DNA of 64,000 nucleotides from JAENWD01 sp963796915 (GTDB lineage: Bacteria; Acidobacteriota; Vicinamibacteria; Vicinamibacterales; JAENWD01), in the NCBI GenBank assembly GCA_963796915.1, contig CAWCNI010000007.1:1-64000 (forward strand), in the 5' to 3' direction. The notes beneath the pieces were generated by a model, which was given only the letters and a program-made list of their open reading frames with translations, had not been told where the DNA came from and did no database searches. Within the stretch, counting starts at the first letter, position 1. Every line of letters starts with the position of its first letter. Below are positions 51,918 to 60,811 of this stretch, piece by piece. The position numbers and the translations under genes are program-made.

Positions 51918-53981
51918 ATGACGAAGCCATACCTGCTGGTCGGCGTCCTGACAGTCGCCGTCGCGGGGCCCGCAGCCGCCCAGACGAAGCGTTCGTTCTC
52001 ACTCGACGATCTGGCGCACTACCGCGCCGTGTCCGACCCGCAGCGCTCGCCTGACGGCAAGTGGGTCGCCTACACGGTCAGCACGACCGACGTCGAGAAG
52101 GACAAGCACAATCGCGACATCTGGATGGTGAGCTGGGACGGCAAGGAGCAGGTCCAGCTGACGTCGAGCAAAGACAACGAATCGCGCCCGCGCTGGAGCC
52201 CGGACGGGAAGTACCTCGCCTTTGTCGCGTCGCGCGGTGACGAGGACGAGAAGAAGAAGGGCGCCCAGGTCTGGCTGCTCAACCGGTCGGGCGGAGAGGC
52301 CCTCCAGCTCACCGACATCAAGGGCGGCGTCGACGACTACGAGTGGTCACCCGACAGCAAGCGCCTCGCGCTCATCGTCAGCGACGTCGATCCTGACGAC
52401 GAGCCCGAAAAGAAGGACGGCTGGAAGCGCAAGACGGCGCCGCCAATCGTCATCGACCGCTACGCGTTCAAGACAGACGCCGCCGGGTACCTGGGCAAGC
52501 AACGGTCGCATCTCTACGTCTTCGACGTGGCGAGCAAGAAGGCCGACGTGCTGACGCCCGGGCTCTTCGACGAGCGCAGCCCGTCCTGGTCACCCGACGG
52601 CACCAGGATCGCGTTTGTCAGCGAGCGTGGCACCGACCCGGATCGGACGAACAATCCCGACATCTGGGTCATCGACGCCAAGGCCGGCGCAACGCCGCTG
52701 CAACTCACCACGTTCCCCGGCCCCGACGACGGCGAGCCAACGTGGAGCCCGGATGGCAAGTGGATCGCGTACCTGCAGGGCGACGAGGTCCGCTACTACG
52801 CCTACAACCTGTCCAAGCTCGCGGTGATCCCGTCCACCGGTGGCACGCCGAAGATCCTCACCGCGTCGCTCGATCGCGCCGTGCGGTCGCCGGTGTTCTC
52901 GAAGGACGGCGCGTCGATCTACGTCGCCGTCGAGGACGACCGCGCCGACTACATCGGCCGCGTGCCGGTCGACGGCGGCAAGGTCGAGCGTCTCACCACG
53001 GGGCACCGCATCGTCAACAGCCTGTCGCTCGGGATTGACGGCAACGGCGCCGTGATGGTGTCGACGCCGGATGCGCCGGAGGAGGTCTACGCGCTGGACG
53101 GCGGGCAACTGCGCAAGTTGTCGGCACAGAATCCCTGGACCGCCGACGTCGCGTTCTCGAGCGTCGAGGATGTGACGTTCACCGCGAAGGACGGCAACGT
53201 CGTCAATGGCCTGCTGGCGAAGCCGGCCAAGCCGGCGGCGGGGAAGCTGCCGACGATCCTTTACATTCACGGCGGGCCGAACGGGCAGGACGACTACGGG
53301 TTCGACGGCACCCGAGAGATCCTCGCGGCGAATGGCTACGCGGTGCTGCAGATCAACTACCGTGGCAGCTCCGGCCGGGGCTCGATCTTCCAGAAGGCGA
53401 TCTACGCCGACTGGGGCAACCTCGAAGTCGTGGACCTGCTGGCCGGCGTGGACGGCGTGATCAAGTCCGGCGTCGCCGACCCGAATCGCCTCGGCATCTG
53501 CGGGTGGAGTTACGGCGGCATCCTGACCGACTACACGATCGCGTCGGACACGCGGTTCAAGGCGGCGATCTCCGGCGCCAGCTCCGCGCTGCAGCTCACG
53601 ATGTACGGCGTCGACCAGTACATCGTCCAGTCCGACAGCGAGATGGGCCAGCCGTGGAAGCATCAGGACGTGTGGCTGAAAGTCAGCTACCCGTTCTTCC
53701 ACGCGGATCGGATCAAGACGCCGACGCTGTACATGGGCGGCGACAAGGACTTCAACGTGCCGCTGGTGGGCGCCGAGCAGATGTATCAGGCGCTCAAGAG
53801 CAACGGCATCGAGTCTCAGCTGGTCATCTATCCGGGCCAGCATCACGGCATCTCGACGCCGAGCTATCAGCGGGATCGCCTGGAGCGGTGGGTCGGCTGG
53901 TTCGACGCGCACCTCAAGCCGGCAAGCACCACCTACGCGCCGCAGTCGCCGACTGAGGCCAAGGACGCTGTGAAGCAATGA
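51918..53981 (+). CDS. S9 family peptidase (prolyl-oligopeptidase/DPP-like), secreted
   Basis: 687 residues from the ATG at 51918 (site GCAGAGG), with signal peptide (KPYLLVGVLTVAVAGPAAAQ). The N-terminal WD40-like propeller has PD40-type repeats (DPQRSPDGKWVAYTVS, RPRWSPDGKYLAFVAS, SPSWSPDGTRIAFVSE, EPTWSPDGKWIAYLQG). The hydrolase domain has ILYIHGGPNGQDDYGF, the nucleophile Ser in GICGWSYGGILTDY (about S531), the Asp in MGGDKDFNVPLVG and the His in YPGQHHGISTP. It should cut oligopeptides or dipeptides outside the cytoplasm. Its stop overlaps the start of the decarboxylase gene (ATGA), so they are coupled. Confidence 0.93.
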   Translation: MTKPYLLVGVLTVAVAGPAAAQTKRSFSLDDLAHYRAVSDPQRSPDGKWVAYTVSTTDVEKDKHNRDIWMVSWDGKEQVQLTSSKDNESRPRWSPDGKYLAFVASRGDEDEKKKGAQVWLLNRSGGEALQLTDIKGGVDDYEWSPDSKRLALIVSDVDPDDEPEKKDGWKRKTAPPIVIDRYAFKTDAAGYLGKQRSHLYVFDVASKKADVLTPGLFDERSPSWSPDGTRIAFVSERGTDPDRTNNPDIWVIDAKAGATPLQLTTFPGPDDGEPTWSPDGKWIAYLQGDEVRYYAYNLSKLAVIPSTGGTPKILTASLDRAVRSPVFSKDGASIYVAVEDDRADYIGRVPVDGGKVERLTTGHRIVNSLSLGIDGNGAVMVSTPDAPEEVYALDGGQLRKLSAQNPWTADVAFSSVEDVTFTAKDGNVVNGLLAKPAKPAAGKLPTILYIHGGPNGQDDYGFDGTREILAANGYAVLQINYRGSSGRGSIFQKAIYADWGNLEVVDLLAGVDGVIKSGVADPNRLGICGWSYGGILTDYTIASDTRFKAAISGASSALQLTMYGVDQYIVQSDSEMGQPWKHQDVWLKVSYPFFHADRIKTPTLYMGGDKDFNVPLVGAEQMYQALKSNGIESQLVIYPGQHHGISTPSYQRDRLERWVGWFDAHLKPASTTYAPQSPTEAKDAVKQ

Positions 53982-55478
53982 CGACACCGGTCGACCCGAC
54001 GCTGGCTCACGGCGTCGACCGCGTTCGTCCGCTCGAGCTCGACCCCGAGACGTTCCGCCGTCTCGGGCATCACCTGGTGGACCGGCTCGCCGAATGGATG
54101 ACGGCCATGCCATCCGGGCCGGTCACCCGCGCTGAAGACGCGGCTGTGCTCCGCGCGGCGCTGGGCCAGTCGTCGATGCCAGAGGCAGGCGCGGACCCCG
54201 CTCGCGTGCTCGAACAGGCCGCGGACCTGGTGATCGAGCACTCGCTCTTCAACGGCCATCCCCGTTTCATGGGGTACATCACGTCGTCGGCGGCGCCGCT
54301 TGGCGCGCTGGCGGATTTGCTGGCCGCATCCGTTAACCCGAACTGCGGGTCGTTCGGCCTGTCGCCGATGGGAACGCTGATCGAGGCGCAGGCCGTGCAG
54401 TGGATTGCGGAGATGGTGGGGTTGCCGGCCGGCGCCGGCGGCCTGCTCGTCAGCGGCGGCAACATGGCCAACATGGTGGCGTTCTGGGCCGCCAGGGCAG
54501 CTGCCGGTGGGGCGTGCTCAGAGCCACGGCACCGCCGGCTCCCGGCTCACCGCTTACTGTTCGACGGAAACCCACACGTGGATTCAGAAAGCCGCCGACC
54601 TCTCCGGCCTTGGCACTGACGCGATCCGTTGGATCCCGGTGGACGCCGGACAGCGGATGCAGACGACTGAACTGGCCGCCCGGATTGCCGCGGATCGGGC
54701 CGCCGGCTGCCAGCCGTTTCTCGTCGTCGGCACTGCGGGCACTGTGAGCACGGCGCCGTGGATCCGCTCGAGGAGATCGCCGCCATCTGCCGCGCCGGAA
54801 AGCTGTGGTTTCACGTCGACGGCGCATACGGCGCGCCGGCGGCGATCGTGCCGGGGGCGCCCGACGATCTGCGCGCGATGTCCGAGGCCGACTCCGTCGC
54901 CGTGGACCCGCACAAGTGGCTCTACGCGCCGCTCGAGGTCGGCTGCACGCTGGTCCGCGATCCCGCGACGCTGCGAGCGGCCTTCAGCTATCACCCGGTC
55001 TACTACCACTTCGACAGCCACGAAGCCGATCCGCCGCCGAACTACTACGAGCTGGGCCCGCAGAACTCGCGGGGGTTCCGTGCGCTGAAGGTGTGGATGG
55101 GCCTGAAAGTCCGCGGGCCGCGACGGCTACGCCCGGATGATCGCCGACGACATCGAGCTCGCGCACTACCTCCACTCGCTGGTCGACGCGCACCCTGAGC
55201 TCCAGGCGATCTCCTGCCGGCTCAGCATCACGACGTTCCGCTACGTCCCGCCTGGAACCGACGGCGGCGCCGATCAGAAGGCGCTGGATCGGCTGAACGA
55301 AGCCCTGCTCGAGGAGCTGCAGCGCGGCGGCGAGGCCTACGTGTCCAATGCTGTCGTCGACGGCCGGTTCGCGCTTCGCGCGTGCATCGTCAACTTCAGG
55401 ACGAGCCGCGCCGATCTGGAACGGCTGGTGGACGCCGTCGTCGGAATCGGCCGCCGACTCGGTCGGCCTGCCGCCTGA
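53978..55478 (+). pseudogene. PLP-dependent group II decarboxylase (aromatic-L-amino-acid type), three frameshifts
   Basis: Pieces in three frames rebuild a ~500-residue decarboxylase: ELDPETFRRLGHHLVDRLAE, NGHPRFMGYITSSAAPLGAL, LVSGGNMANMVAFWAAR, then SRLTAYCSTETHTWIQKAAD, PFLVVGTAGTVST, then AVDPLEEIAAICRAGKLWFHVDGAYGA and the PLP Lys in VDPHKWLYAPLEVGC, then GYARMIADDIELAHYLHSLV. Shifts lie at 54509-54512 (one G too many in GGTGGGGCG), 54752 (one G missing in ACGGCGCC) and 55118 (one C too many in GGGCCGCG). None is at the AGTAC motif of the other genes. Either a decaying gene or a stretch of poor consensus; the normal codon pattern in each piece favours the latter. An amino-acid permease follows two genes on and could supply the substrate. 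Confidence 0.82.
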
Positions 55479-55505
55479 CCGCGACGCTTTTGACAGGAGG
55501 CCTGC

Positions 55506-55961
55506 ATGGCGGTGTTGCGCGACCATCCTTATCCGTCGATGAACTTCGTCGTCGATCTCGGAGACGGCACCGTCGAAGGGCCTGAAGCCGGCCTGGCCGA
55601 GGTGATCCTGCCCGACGCGCGGGTGCACGTGGTGGAGTACCGCAACGGGAACGACAAGAACCCGGCGCCTCAGAAGATCACGACCACGACCGAATACACG
55701 AATCTGATCCTGAAACGCGGCGCCATCGGATCGCTCAACTGGCACGCCTGGTGGGACCAGGTCCGCAACGGCGACCAGGACGGCCGGCGGACGGTGCTGG
55801 TGCGACTGCTGGACGAGGAGCGCGCGACGATCGTGCTGTCGTGGAAGTTCCTCCGCGCGCGTCCCGTCAGCCACCGCTTCGCGCCGCTGCTGGCGCTCGG
55901 CGGCACCCAGGCGCTCATCGAGACGCTGGAGCTGGCCTTCGAGCGTCTCGAGATGGAATGA
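55506..55961 (+). CDS. Phage-tail-tube-like protein (T4 gp19/eCIS tube family), orphan
   Basis: 151 residues behind a perfect AGGAGG. The sequence HPYPSMNFVVDLGDGTVEG, then GLAEVILPDARVHVVEYRNGND, TTTTEYTNLILKRGAIGSLN, WHAWWDQVRNGD and RTVLVRLLDEERATIVLSWK, ending LIETLELAFERLEME, matches the ~150-residue tail-tube family (TIGR02241; Afp1/Pvc1-like), whose members build the inner tube of contractile tails and extracellular injection systems. No sheath, baseplate, spike, ATPase or terminase gene lies nearby. Its ATGA overlap with the amino-acid permease and its place after the decarboxylase suggest that it has become a housekeeping-operon member or is a relic. Confidence 0.75.
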   Translation: MAVLRDHPYPSMNFVVDLGDGTVEGPEAGLAEVILPDARVHVVEYRNGNDKNPAPQKITTTTEYTNLILKRGAIGSLNWHAWWDQVRNGDQDGRRTVLVRLLDEERATIVLSWKFLRARPVSHRFAPLLALGGTQALIETLELAFERLEME

Positions 55962-57250
55962 GCCAGCCGGCGCTTGTCCGCGCGATCGGCCGCTGGAGCC
56001 TCACCGCTACTGTCATCAACTCGGTGGTCGGCAGCAGCATCTTCGGGATGCCGTCGGTGATTGCCGGCCTGGTCGGTCCGTGGAGCCCGTTGGCGGTGCT
56101 CGCGGCCGGCGCCAGCGTCTTCATCGTCGTCTTGTGCTTCGCGGAGGTCGGCAGCCGCTTCGACGTCGAGGGCGGCCCGTACCTCTACGCCCGCGAGGCC
56201 TTCGGGCCGGCGGTCGGATTCCAGGTCGGCTGGCTACACATCTGGGCCCGGTTGTTGTCGGGCGCTGCCGTCCTCAACGTCTTCGTCGCCTACCTGGCGC
56301 TGCTGCTGCCGATCGTCGCGACTCCGACCGGCCGAACCGTCGCCATGACGCTGGCCGTGGCCCTCGTCACCGCGATCAACGTCCTCGGCGTACGGCAGGC
56401 CGCATGGACCGTCAACGTCTTCACCGTGGCCAAGCTGCTACCCCTCGGGTTGCTGGTGGTGGCTGCGGCGTTCTTTTTCAGCGCCGACCTGCTGCCTACG
56501 CAGGCTGTCGAACGCCCGCACTGGACCGACGCGATTCTTCTCCTGGTGTTCTCATACGGCGGCTTCGAGTCTGCTGTCGTCGCGGCCAGCGAGACGCGTG
56601 ATCCAAAGCGGGACACTGCATTTGCCCTGATCGTCGGCGTGCTGGTCATCACCGCTGTCTACTGCCTGGTGCAAGTGGCGATTGTCGGGGTGCTGCCGCA
56701 CGCCGCGACTCACGCGGCTCCCGTCGCGTCGGCTCTCGAGCGCATGCTGGGCGCCACTGGTGTTGTTGTCGGCAGCCTGGCCGCTGTCGCCTCGACCTAC
56801 GGGTGGCTGGTCGGCTTCGCCCAGATGACGCCGCGCGTCCTGATGGCGATGGCGCGGCGATGCGAGTTGCCGGGGGCACTCGGATCGATCCATGGGCGCT
56901 TCCGTACTCCGCACGTCGCGATTGTCGTGAACTCTCTGGTTGCGCTCGGCCTCGGCCTGGGCAGCGGCTTTGCGGATGCCGCCACGATGGCTGCCGTCGC
57001 CCGTCTCGGCATCTTTGCCAGCACCTGCGGCGCGTTGCTGCGCCTCCGCCGCCGCGCCGATCTGCCGTCGCGATTCGTCCTGCCGTGGGGGCCCGCCATC
57101 GCCGCCACCGGCATCGCATTCAGCATCTGGCTGATTACCACCCGCAGCCTCAGTCAGGCGTGGATGCTCCTGGCCATCATGGCGCTCGGCGCCATCCTGT
57201 GGACGTCGATGCGCGCCTCGCGCACGCGCCTCGCTGCCGCCACGCGGTAG
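55958..57250 (+). CDS. APC-family amino-acid permease
   Basis: 430 residues. The ATG overlaps the stop of the tube-like gene (ATGA). About 12 helices are visible, starting with ATVINSVVGSSIFGMPSVIA (the G-S-G/S-I-F motif of APC transporters) and including AVLAAGASVFIVVLCFAEVG, YLYAREAFGPAVGFQVGWLH, LILLVFSYGGFESAVVAASE-like and LIVGVLVITAVYCLVQVAIV segments. The conserved F-G-G-F-E-like segment (SYGGFESAVVAASETRDPKR) is present. It should import amino acids or amines in symport with protons, or exchange amino acid for amine if it pairs with the decarboxylase two genes upstream. That pairing is inference from position. Confidence 0.9.
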   Translation: MSQPALVRAIGRWSLTATVINSVVGSSIFGMPSVIAGLVGPWSPLAVLAAGASVFIVVLCFAEVGSRFDVEGGPYLYAREAFGPAVGFQVGWLHIWARLLSGAAVLNVFVAYLALLLPIVATPTGRTVAMTLAVALVTAINVLGVRQAAWTVNVFTVAKLLPLGLLVVAAAFFFSADLLPTQAVERPHWTDAILLLVFSYGGFESAVVAASETRDPKRDTAFALIVGVLVITAVYCLVQVAIVGVLPHAATHAAPVASALERMLGATGVVVGSLAAVASTYGWLVGFAQMTPRVLMAMARRCELPGALGSIHGRFRTPHVAIVVNSLVALGLGLGSGFADAATMAAVARLGIFASTCGALLRLRRRADLPSRFVLPWGPAIAATGIAFSIWLITTRSLSQAWMLLAIMALGAILWTSMRASRTRLAAATR

Positions 57251-57312
57251 ATCGCCGCCGACGGCGTGATAGGATTTTTCGCTCGAATCATCGTCTCATT
57301 CTGGAGCTGTGC

Positions 57313-59466
57313 ATGTTCCGATCCTTGTCCATCCTTGCCCTCCTGGCGCTGGCCGTGACGCCAGCTGTCGCCCAGGAACAGCCCGATCCCCGCACGCTCA
57401 TCCCGCAGGCCACGCTCAACGCTATCGCGCAGCACATCTCCGGTGCGCAGGCGCTGCACAACGTCATGGAGATGTGCCCGTACGAACGTAACCGTCCGCC
57501 GGAGGAGTACACCGGCACGTACCGCGAGGCTGCGTACGCCGAGGCGAAGGCGAAGGAGTACGGCTTCAGCGACGTCCACATCGAGCGGTTCCCGCTCGGC
57601 ACGAAGCAATGGGCCGGCCAGCGCGCGGAGCTGTGGGTGACCGAGCCCGGCACCCCGCAGCTGATCACCAGCTTCCGGGATATCACCGCGACGCTCGCCA
57701 CCGGCAGCAAGAGCGGCGACGTCACGGCGGAGCTCGTCTACGTCGGACGCGGCGATACCGCCGACGACTACAAGGACAAGGACGTGAAGGGCAAGATCGT
57801 CCTCTGCTCCGGTCCCGTCGGCGCGGCGCACAACCTGGCAGTGCGCCAGTTCGGCGCGGAAGGCGTCGTCAGCTTCTTCAACGCCACCGGCAAGCCCGTC
57901 GATCGGCCCGACCAGATCGGCTGGAGCGGCATTGGCGGCGGCCCGGGCGCCGCGGCAGGGGCGGCTGGCGCCAACACGACGCCGCCGAGGACGACGTGGG
58001 GGTTCATCCTGTCGCTGCGAATGGGCCTGGACCTGCTGGCGCGGCTGGAAAAGCACCAGCACGTCAAGGTCCACGCCGTGGTCGAGGCCACCGAGTACGA
58101 CGCGCCGATGCAGGTCGTCGTCGCGACGATTCCAGGCGACGGCAGCACCAGCGAGGAGTTCCACTACACGGCGCACCTCTTCGAGGGCATCGCCAAGCAG
58201 GGGGCAAACGACAACTGCGGCGGCCCGGCCACGCAGCTCGAGGCCGGGCGCGCGTGGATCGCGATGATTCACGAAGGGCTGCTGCCGAAGCCGAAGCGGA
58301 CGGTGCGCTTCCTGTGGGTGCCGGAGATTTCCGGCACGCGCGCCTACCTGAAGGCACATCCCGATCTGGCGGCGAAGGCCGTGGCCTCGATCTCGACGGA
58401 CATGGTGGGCGCGAACCAGTCCATCAACCACAACTCGCTGCATCTCAATCAGACCATGTACTCGATTCCGAGCGTCATCAACGACGTGTCGCGTCAGTTC
58501 TTCGAGTACGTGGGCGAGACGAACCGCGAGAAGCTGCACAACAGGCGCATCGCGTATGCCTTCTCGAATCCGATCGTCGATCCGGCCGGCACGCACGATC
58601 CGTTCTGGTATCACGTGGAGAAGTTCTACGGATCGAGCGACCACCAGGTCCATCTCGACTGGGATCCGCGGATTCCGGCCGTCCAGTACGGCAACTGGCC
58701 GGATGCCGTCTACCACTCGAGCGACGACTCGCCGGCGAACCAGGACCCGACGCAGATGAAGCGCTCGGCGTTCATCATGATCACCGTCGGCGCGACGTTC
58801 GCGAACGCGGGAGCCGGCGACGCGGTGGCCATCAGCCAGGTCGCGCTCGGCTACGCGCAGCAGCGCATCGCGACCGATCTCGGCAACGCGCTCGTGCTGC
58901 TATCCACGAGTGACGCCGCGACACTCGCCACCAACTACGGCGAGGCGCTGAACATCGTCCGCCAGGCCTACGTCCGCGAGCGGCTCGAAGTGGGGTCGGC
59001 GACGACGCTGGCCGCCGGGGACAAGGACGCGGCCGCGGCCATCGCGTCGTTCGTGACGTCGCTCGGCGAGTCCGAGGCGCTGGACACGGCGCGCGTGAAG
59101 ATCGGCTATCGGCTCGCGTCCGGGCGCTTGAAGGTGCCTGTCGTCGAGGTGCCGGCGCTGTCGGACGCCGATCAGGCGGCGGCGAAGCTCGTGCCGTCGA
59201 AGAAGCCCGGCGTCGAAGCGCCGGCGTTCGGGCCGCCGCGAGTTCCTGGCGCTCCACCGCCGCCATTGGCCGGGTACTACGCCATGGAGGCGCGAAACTT
59301 CGCCGACGGCACGAGGTCGATCCTCGACGTCCGCAACGCGCTGGCGGCGGAGTTCGGGCCGGTGTCCGTCGATGACGTCACGCGCTTTTTCCGCGATGCC
59401 GAGAAGGCCGGGACTTTTGTGATCGCGGAGAAACCAGAGCCAAAGAAGGCGAAGGGGAAGAAGTAA
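57313..59466 (+). CDS. Secreted M28-like aminopeptidase with PA-type insert, long form
   Basis: 717 residues from the ATG at 57313 (GGAG 7 bases before), with signal peptide (SLSILALLALAVTPAVAQ). An insert resembling a protease-associated domain lies at about residues 130-200 (DVKGKIVLCSGPVGAAHNLA). The zinc-peptidase core has EEFHYTAHLFEGIAKQGANDNCGGPATQLE, FLWVPEISGTRAYL, ISTDMVGANQSIN and FYGSSDHQVHLDWDPRIPA. His, Asp, Glu and Asp ligands are thus visible, although the first motif reads HLFE where HxD is usual. It ends in a Pro/Lys-rich tail (AEKPEPKKAKGKK). It is much longer than the copy at 41268 and belongs to a different M28 branch. Peptide degradation outside the cytoplasm is the likely role. 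Confidence 0.85.
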   Translation: MFRSLSILALLALAVTPAVAQEQPDPRTLIPQATLNAIAQHISGAQALHNVMEMCPYERNRPPEEYTGTYREAAYAEAKAKEYGFSDVHIERFPLGTKQWAGQRAELWVTEPGTPQLITSFRDITATLATGSKSGDVTAELVYVGRGDTADDYKDKDVKGKIVLCSGPVGAAHNLAVRQFGAEGVVSFFNATGKPVDRPDQIGWSGIGGGPGAAAGAAGANTTPPRTTWGFILSLRMGLDLLARLEKHQHVKVHAVVEATEYDAPMQVVVATIPGDGSTSEEFHYTAHLFEGIAKQGANDNCGGPATQLEAGRAWIAMIHEGLLPKPKRTVRFLWVPEISGTRAYLKAHPDLAAKAVASISTDMVGANQSINHNSLHLNQTMYSIPSVINDVSRQFFEYVGETNREKLHNRRIAYAFSNPIVDPAGTHDPFWYHVEKFYGSSDHQVHLDWDPRIPAVQYGNWPDAVYHSSDDSPANQDPTQMKRSAFIMITVGATFANAGAGDAVAISQVALGYAQQRIATDLGNALVLLSTSDAATLATNYGEALNIVRQAYVRERLEVGSATTLAAGDKDAAAAIASFVTSLGESEALDTARVKIGYRLASGRLKVPVVEVPALSDADQAAAKLVPSKKPGVEAPAFGPPRVPGAPPPPLAGYYAMEARNFADGTRSILDVRNALAAEFGPVSVDDVTRFFRDAEKAGTFVIAEKPEPKKAKGKK

Positions 59467-59469
59467 GGC

Positions 59470-59512
59470 GAGAGGGCCCAGAAGGCCGAGAGGGCCGAGA
59501 AAGCCGAGAGAG
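59470..59512. repeat. GAGGGCC/GAAGGCC-type short repeat
   Basis: Units gagagggccca, gaaggccga, gagggccga and gaaagccga follow the M28 stop. The period is about nine bases and each unit holds the core GGCCGAGA. It is another gap-filling minisatellite next to a convergent gene end, and it leads straight into the hairpin at 59514. Confidence 0.7.
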
Positions 59513-59513
59513 T

Positions 59514-59546
59514 CCATGGGCACAGGGGAGTCGCCCTGGCCCATGG
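59514..59546. terminator. Strong hairpin between convergent genes
   Basis: CCATGGGC (59514-59521) pairs with GCCCATGG (59539-59546), and inside it CAGGG (59523-59527) pairs with CCCTG (59534-59538), with one bulged A and a six-base loop. It lies between the M28 gene (ending 59466) and the corrected end of the convergent outer-membrane gene (59557). No T run follows on either strand, so rho-independent activity is only possible, not certain. Confidence 0.45.
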
Positions 59547-59556
59547 GCCTACTGGT

Positions 59557-60716
59557 CTAGTTGTTGTTTCCCACCGGCTGTGCCGGAATTCCCGGTTTGG
59601 GCTGTGGGCCATGCAGCTTGCTGATGCCCGCGCCCGAAGCGGATCGAGTAGCTGCCAAGGAAGACGTAATCCGGGAACGTCGCGTCACCTGCGGCGCCCG
59701 GTGTACGGATCGGGCAGCCGGTTGCGATACAGCCCGATCGGGAAGTTGAACGAGAACGCCTGTCCTTTGTAGGTATACGCGAATCCCGGCTCCAGATAGA
59801 GCTCGTATCCCGGCCGGCGGAAGCCGTCCGATCGGCCGAAGATGTCGTATCGCCGCAGGCCCTCGGCGCGGAAGGCCAGCGACCCGGAGAGGTGATGCGT
59901 GCCAGGGATCTGGGTTGCCCCGCCGACCCTGAACAGGTACTGGTCCGCTACCGAGTTCACCATCTTGTTCGCATACGCCGGGCCGCTGATCCCCAGCCCC
60001 GCGATGATCGACGGCGTGTCGTTGGTGTTCTTCGGGTTCGCCAGGTACGACAGGGTGCTGTAGACCATGCTCTTCCCGAATCGCCAATAGCCCTGCGCGT
60101 CCATCAGGATGCCGACGCCGCCATCGCCGGGCTGCGCAGACTGGTCGATCGCCTTCTGACTCCACACGCCGGTGACGGTCGGGTAGAAGGCGGTGTCGTC
60201 CGCCGATCCTGTCGGCAGTTTGAGCCCCGCGCCGACGGCGACGTTGCCACGCGCGTGCTTCAGCGGGTCGAAAATCCAGTAGCGGCCGGCAAAGGTGAGG
60301 TCGCCGAATCCCAGGCCCTCCTGCGGCACGCGCGGGCCCGGCGTCGGCGCCAGCGGGTAGGGCAGCGCCCACGACGCGTTGATGAGCGGAATGCTCGCCG
60401 AGAAGCCGATCCGGCTGGTCGCCTGATACCGCAGCGCGAAGTCGTACGCCTGCTGCGTGTTCTTCACGTAAGTGCCGAGCGTCTCGCGCTGCACCTGCTC
60501 GACATCGCCGCTGTAGTGTTTCGTGGCCGTGGAATCGCGAATCGAGAAGTTGAACTGGTACTGACCGGGCTGCAGATCGGGACTCATGCCCTGCCCGAGC
60601 AGTGGCCCGTTCTGCCGGATGAGGACGCAGCCCTGCGCCCTCGCCGTCCGTGGCGCCCCGATGACACCAGCAGCCACAACCGCCGCCGTCGCGATAAATG
60701 ATTTGCAGTAACCCAT
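59557..60716 (-). CDS. Outer-membrane channel/transporter-like beta-barrel, two frameshifts near the C-terminus
   Basis: 385 residues after correction. Signal peptide (FIATAAVVAAGVIGAPRTARA), then barrel strands: GQYQFNFSIRDSTATKHYSG, YDFALRYQATSRIGFSASIP, GLGFGDLTFAGRYWIFDP, RGNVAVGAGLKLPTGSADD, SMVYSTLSYLANPKNTND, YELYLEPGFAYTYKGQAFSF. This resembles the phenol-degradation-type outer-membrane channels (PF13557 group). The deposited frame stops at 59685 (PDPYTGRRR). Removing one G from GGGCGCC (about 59698) gives T-G-A-A-G-D-A-T-F-P-D-Y-V-F-L-G-S-Y-S-I-R-F-G. Removing a second from GGGCGCG (about 59636) gives A-G-I-S-K-L-H-G-P, ending QPVGNNN at 59557. A final barrel strand is thereby restored. 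Both shifts are one extra G before CGC. Confidence 0.72.
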
Positions 60717-60811
60717 CCTCGTCCTCCGCAGGACGACGACGGTAGCATCGTGGCCGTCGGTTCAGGAGGGCCTGAATCGACTAGGCCGGATTACTCAAAT
60801 GGCCTAGGCGG

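Noticed and set aside
55506..55961. Prophage or tail-like particle locus
   Set aside because: Only one tail-type gene is present, and the flanks are metabolic genes coupled to it.
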